Source: JAENVU01 sp038250905
GTDB taxonomy: Bacteria; Actinomycetota; Acidimicrobiia; IMCC26256; JAENVU01
Length of the DNA: 64,000 nucleotides
Reading direction: 5' to 3'
Assembly (NCBI GenBank): GCA_038250905.1
Contig: JBBSBV010000008.1
Location: 1 to 64,000, forward strand
Shown here: in pieces, positions 62,462 through 64,000 of the stretch
How the letters are laid out: each line of letters begins with the position of its first letter
Position numbering within the stretch: the stretch's first letter is position 1
Translations under genes and position numbers: made by a program
The notes under the pieces: model-generated
What the model was told of the DNA's origin: nothing
The model's database searches: none
The model's input: only the letters and a program-made list of their open reading frames with translations

Positions 62462-62917
62462 TTACTGCGCTTCCACCGACGCCTTGATCCGGTCCAGCGT
62501 CCGGCGCATGCCCTTGCGCATCGCGGTCGGTCGGCGCAGCACCGTCTCGTAGACGAAGGTCTGCGCGCCCGGTTGGGCGGTGTAGTCGTAGGACTCGGTG
62601 ACCCGGGTGCCGGAGCCGATCGGCTCCAGCTCGTAACGCCAGGTGGTGTAGCCCTCGGCCCGGAACTCGAAGACGCGGTCGGGGACGTACTCGGTGACCT
62701 CGGAGGTGGTGGTCCACTTCTTCAACGTGATGCCGGCCAACGCGGCCCGGTTGTCGCCTTCGAACTTCGCGCCGACGCCCGGGCCGGTGGCGCCGTCGAT
62801 CCAGCGCGCGCCGATGCACTCGGGACTCCACTCGCCGATGCGGGTGACGTCGACGATCGCGGCGAACACCACCGCCGGATCCCGGTCGATCTCCACACTC
62901 TCGGTCCCTTGTGCCAT
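62462..62917 (-). CDS. SRPBCC-family (polyketide cyclase-like) protein
   Basis: This 151-residue START/Bet-v1-like fold has the family pattern VEIDRDPAVVFAAIVDVTRIGEWSPE at the N-terminus and a long C-terminal helix (about 130-150). It binds a hydrophobic ligand in a cavity. The ligand is unknown. It forms an operon with the NUDIX gene downstream. Confidence 0.85.
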   Translation of the reverse strand: MAQGTESVEIDRDPAVVFAAIVDVTRIGEWSPECIGARWIDGATGPGVGAKFEGDNRAALAGITLKKWTTTSEVTEYVPDRVFEFRAEGYTTWRYELEPIGSGTRVTESYDYTAQPGAQTFVYETVLRRPTAMRKGMRRTLDRIKASVEAQ

Positions 62918-63137
62918 CGGTTGCTCCTTCGCAGCGTCGTCCGCATCGGTCGGACCGCCGGACTCTACGTCCGCGTCCGGGATCAGCCACGGGCCGCGAC
63001 GTAGAGCGACTGCTCGCGCTGGCCAGCGCGGTCCACTCGCCGACCCGGACCCGTCCAGGGCCCCCGATCCGGCCTTGGCGACCTGATCGCGGAGTTCCGG
63101 GGTTCAGGAGGCGCGGTCGGGGAGCCGATGTACAGGT

Positions 63138-63428
63138 ATGGAATCGGTGACCGGAAACCCCGAAGTCGGCGACGCGGCGTTCTGGGGTACGAGTTCGTAC
63201 CGGTCCGGCGGCGTCGATTGGCGCGAGTTCCTCGATATCGACGACGGCGACGAATCGGGGTTCACCGAGCCGCACCCCACCGACCTCACGCCGGAAACGC
63301 CGGCAGTGGCCCCGACGTCGGTCGAACTGGCGTCGAGGCGGGTCGAACTCTCCGAGTTGGCCGCGACGACATCGGAGGCCTTCGGGTCGTGGTCCGATTC
63401 ACCCGACGACCTGCTGCCCTCTCGTTGA
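63138..63428 (+). CDS. Small acidic protein, unknown
   Basis: This 96-residue, Asp/Glu/Ser-rich protein has no TM helix, no cysteine and no recognised domain. Initiation signals before the ATG at 63138 are weak; TACAGG is almost adjacent. Base composition fits coding but confidence is limited. Confidence 0.45.
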   Translation: MESVTGNPEVGDAAFWGTSSYRSGGVDWREFLDIDDGDESGFTEPHPTDLTPETPAVAPTSVELASRRVELSELAATTSEAFGSWSDSPDDLLPSR

Positions 63429-63484
63429 CCACGGGTCCCGCACCGGTCGTGGCGGCGCGCGAGGGGCTCTGCCATGATCTCGCG

Positions 63485-63898
63485 ATGTCGGAGAACCTGA
63501 AGATCCTGGGTGCGTACAGCGACGCGATGGAGCGCGGCGACCGCGAGGCGGTGTTCGAGTTCTGGGCGCCCGAGTTCCACAGCCACGTGACCGAACGTGT
63601 GAACCCGGCACTCGTCGGTACGGACGTCCGCGGTCAGGAACTCGAGTGGTGGACCCAGGTGCGGGCCGCGTTCCCGGACATGGTGTTCTCGGTCGACCTC
63701 CTCATCGAGTCCGGCGACCTCATCGTGTCCAACTGGACCGTGCGCGGCACGCACACCGGGACGCCGTTCTACGACGTCGAACCCTCGGGGGATCCGGTCG
63801 TGATCAACGGCACTGCCATCCTGCGCATGCAGGACGGCAAGATCGTCGAGCACTGGGGCGGACCACACTGCCAGGACGGTCTCGGCCTCACCCACTGA
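63485..63898 (+). CDS. SnoaL-like/NTF2-fold protein
   Basis: This 137-residue protein shows the SnoaL pattern: LGAYSDAMERGDREAVFEFWAPEFHSHV, then FPDMVFSVDLLIESGDLIVSNWTVRGTHTG, and an end with INGTAILRMQDGKIVEHWGG. Members are cyclases or ligand-binding proteins. The ATG lies 6 bases after CATGAT (63473-63478). The remaining 102 bases of the window show no gene I can support. Confidence 0.85.
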   Translation: MSENLKILGAYSDAMERGDREAVFEFWAPEFHSHVTERVNPALVGTDVRGQELEWWTQVRAAFPDMVFSVDLLIESGDLIVSNWTVRGTHTGTPFYDVEPSGDPVVINGTAILRMQDGKIVEHWGGPHCQDGLGLTH

Positions 63899-64000
63899 CC
63901 TGGTACGGGCCGGGAGTTCCCCTCGGGGCGCGCGTGCGCCGAATCCGGGCGCAATCTTCAACTCGGGCGTCGCGGCGCTCGTGGGGTACGTGCAGGAGAT

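Noticed and set aside
63104..63961. 285-codon minus-strand frame at the right end
   Set aside because: It runs antisense to the SnoaL-like gene, which shows clear family motifs.
1..64000. CRISPR arrays, rRNA genes, insertion sequences, toxin-antitoxin or restriction systems
   Set aside because: No regularly spaced repeats, rRNA segments, transposase or defence-gene motifs were seen in either strand.

Overview
High-GC actinobacterial chromosome, read as one contiguous host backbone with the edge of an integrated element at its left end. The lineage markers seen are a WhiB protein, two GAF-ANTAR proteins, a GlnR-like regulator beside both a type I and a type II glutamine synthetase, two adjacent Get3/ArsA-like ATPases near whiB (a layout known from mycobacteria), and many 4-base start/stop overlaps. 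I infer an uncultured-type member of the Acidimicrobiia or a relative; nothing in the window proves the class.

Layout. 1-1400: tyrosine recombinase next to the 3' end of a tRNA-Pro gene, so the material to its left is probably an integrated element. 1420-5790: receiver-only response regulator, two ArsA/Get3 ATPases, a divergent NfeD-like membrane protein that has lost its catalytic serine, and WhiB. 5824-8909: selB and selA, so the organism makes selenoproteins, although selC, selD and any selenoprotein gene lie elsewhere. 9053-11929: truncated YCII fragment, NUDIX, metallo-beta-lactamase fold enzyme and acyltransferase-like protein. 11961-17565: secreted esterase, large membrane glycosyltransferase-like protein behind a short leader ORF, and a reverse-strand operon of membrane protein, STAS protein and two GAF-ANTAR proteins. 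17800-22275: iron-sulfur block (Mrp ATPase, SufR-like regulator, A-type carrier) followed by a fused and shortened CoxS-CoxL-like protein and RidA. 22433-25876: nitrogen assimilation (glnR, glnA, glnII with four GlnR half-sites). 25970-31861: membrane protein, glycosyltransferase 2 and a 1268-residue secreted beta-helix/Calx-beta protein. 32051-34482: etfAB and a DUF1232 protein. 34539-40679: a catabolic cluster with a dimethylglycine-dehydrogenase-like flavoprotein divergent from a flavin oxidoreductase, epoxide hydrolase and alcohol dehydrogenase. 40763-52503: membrane glycosyltransferase-like protein, amidase, penicillin-acylase lipoprotein, DUF1003 protein, M20 amidohydrolase, endonuclease/exonuclease/phosphatase-fold protein and an ABC exporter. 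52619-58455: ferredoxin-P450 pair and a TetR-controlled heterodimeric ABC exporter. 58503-63898: frameshifted recQ, small proteins, MtfA-like peptidase, NUDIX, SRPBCC and SnoaL-like proteins.

Regulatory themes. Many genes start 6-7 bases after a TAnnnT hexamer, which predicts leaderless mRNAs. Several palindromes sit inside promoters or over start codons. A dispersed repeat of about 43 bp occurs three times (9200, 22398 and 34052), once forming the end of a gene. I found no CRISPR array, rRNA, insertion sequence or recognised antiphage system.
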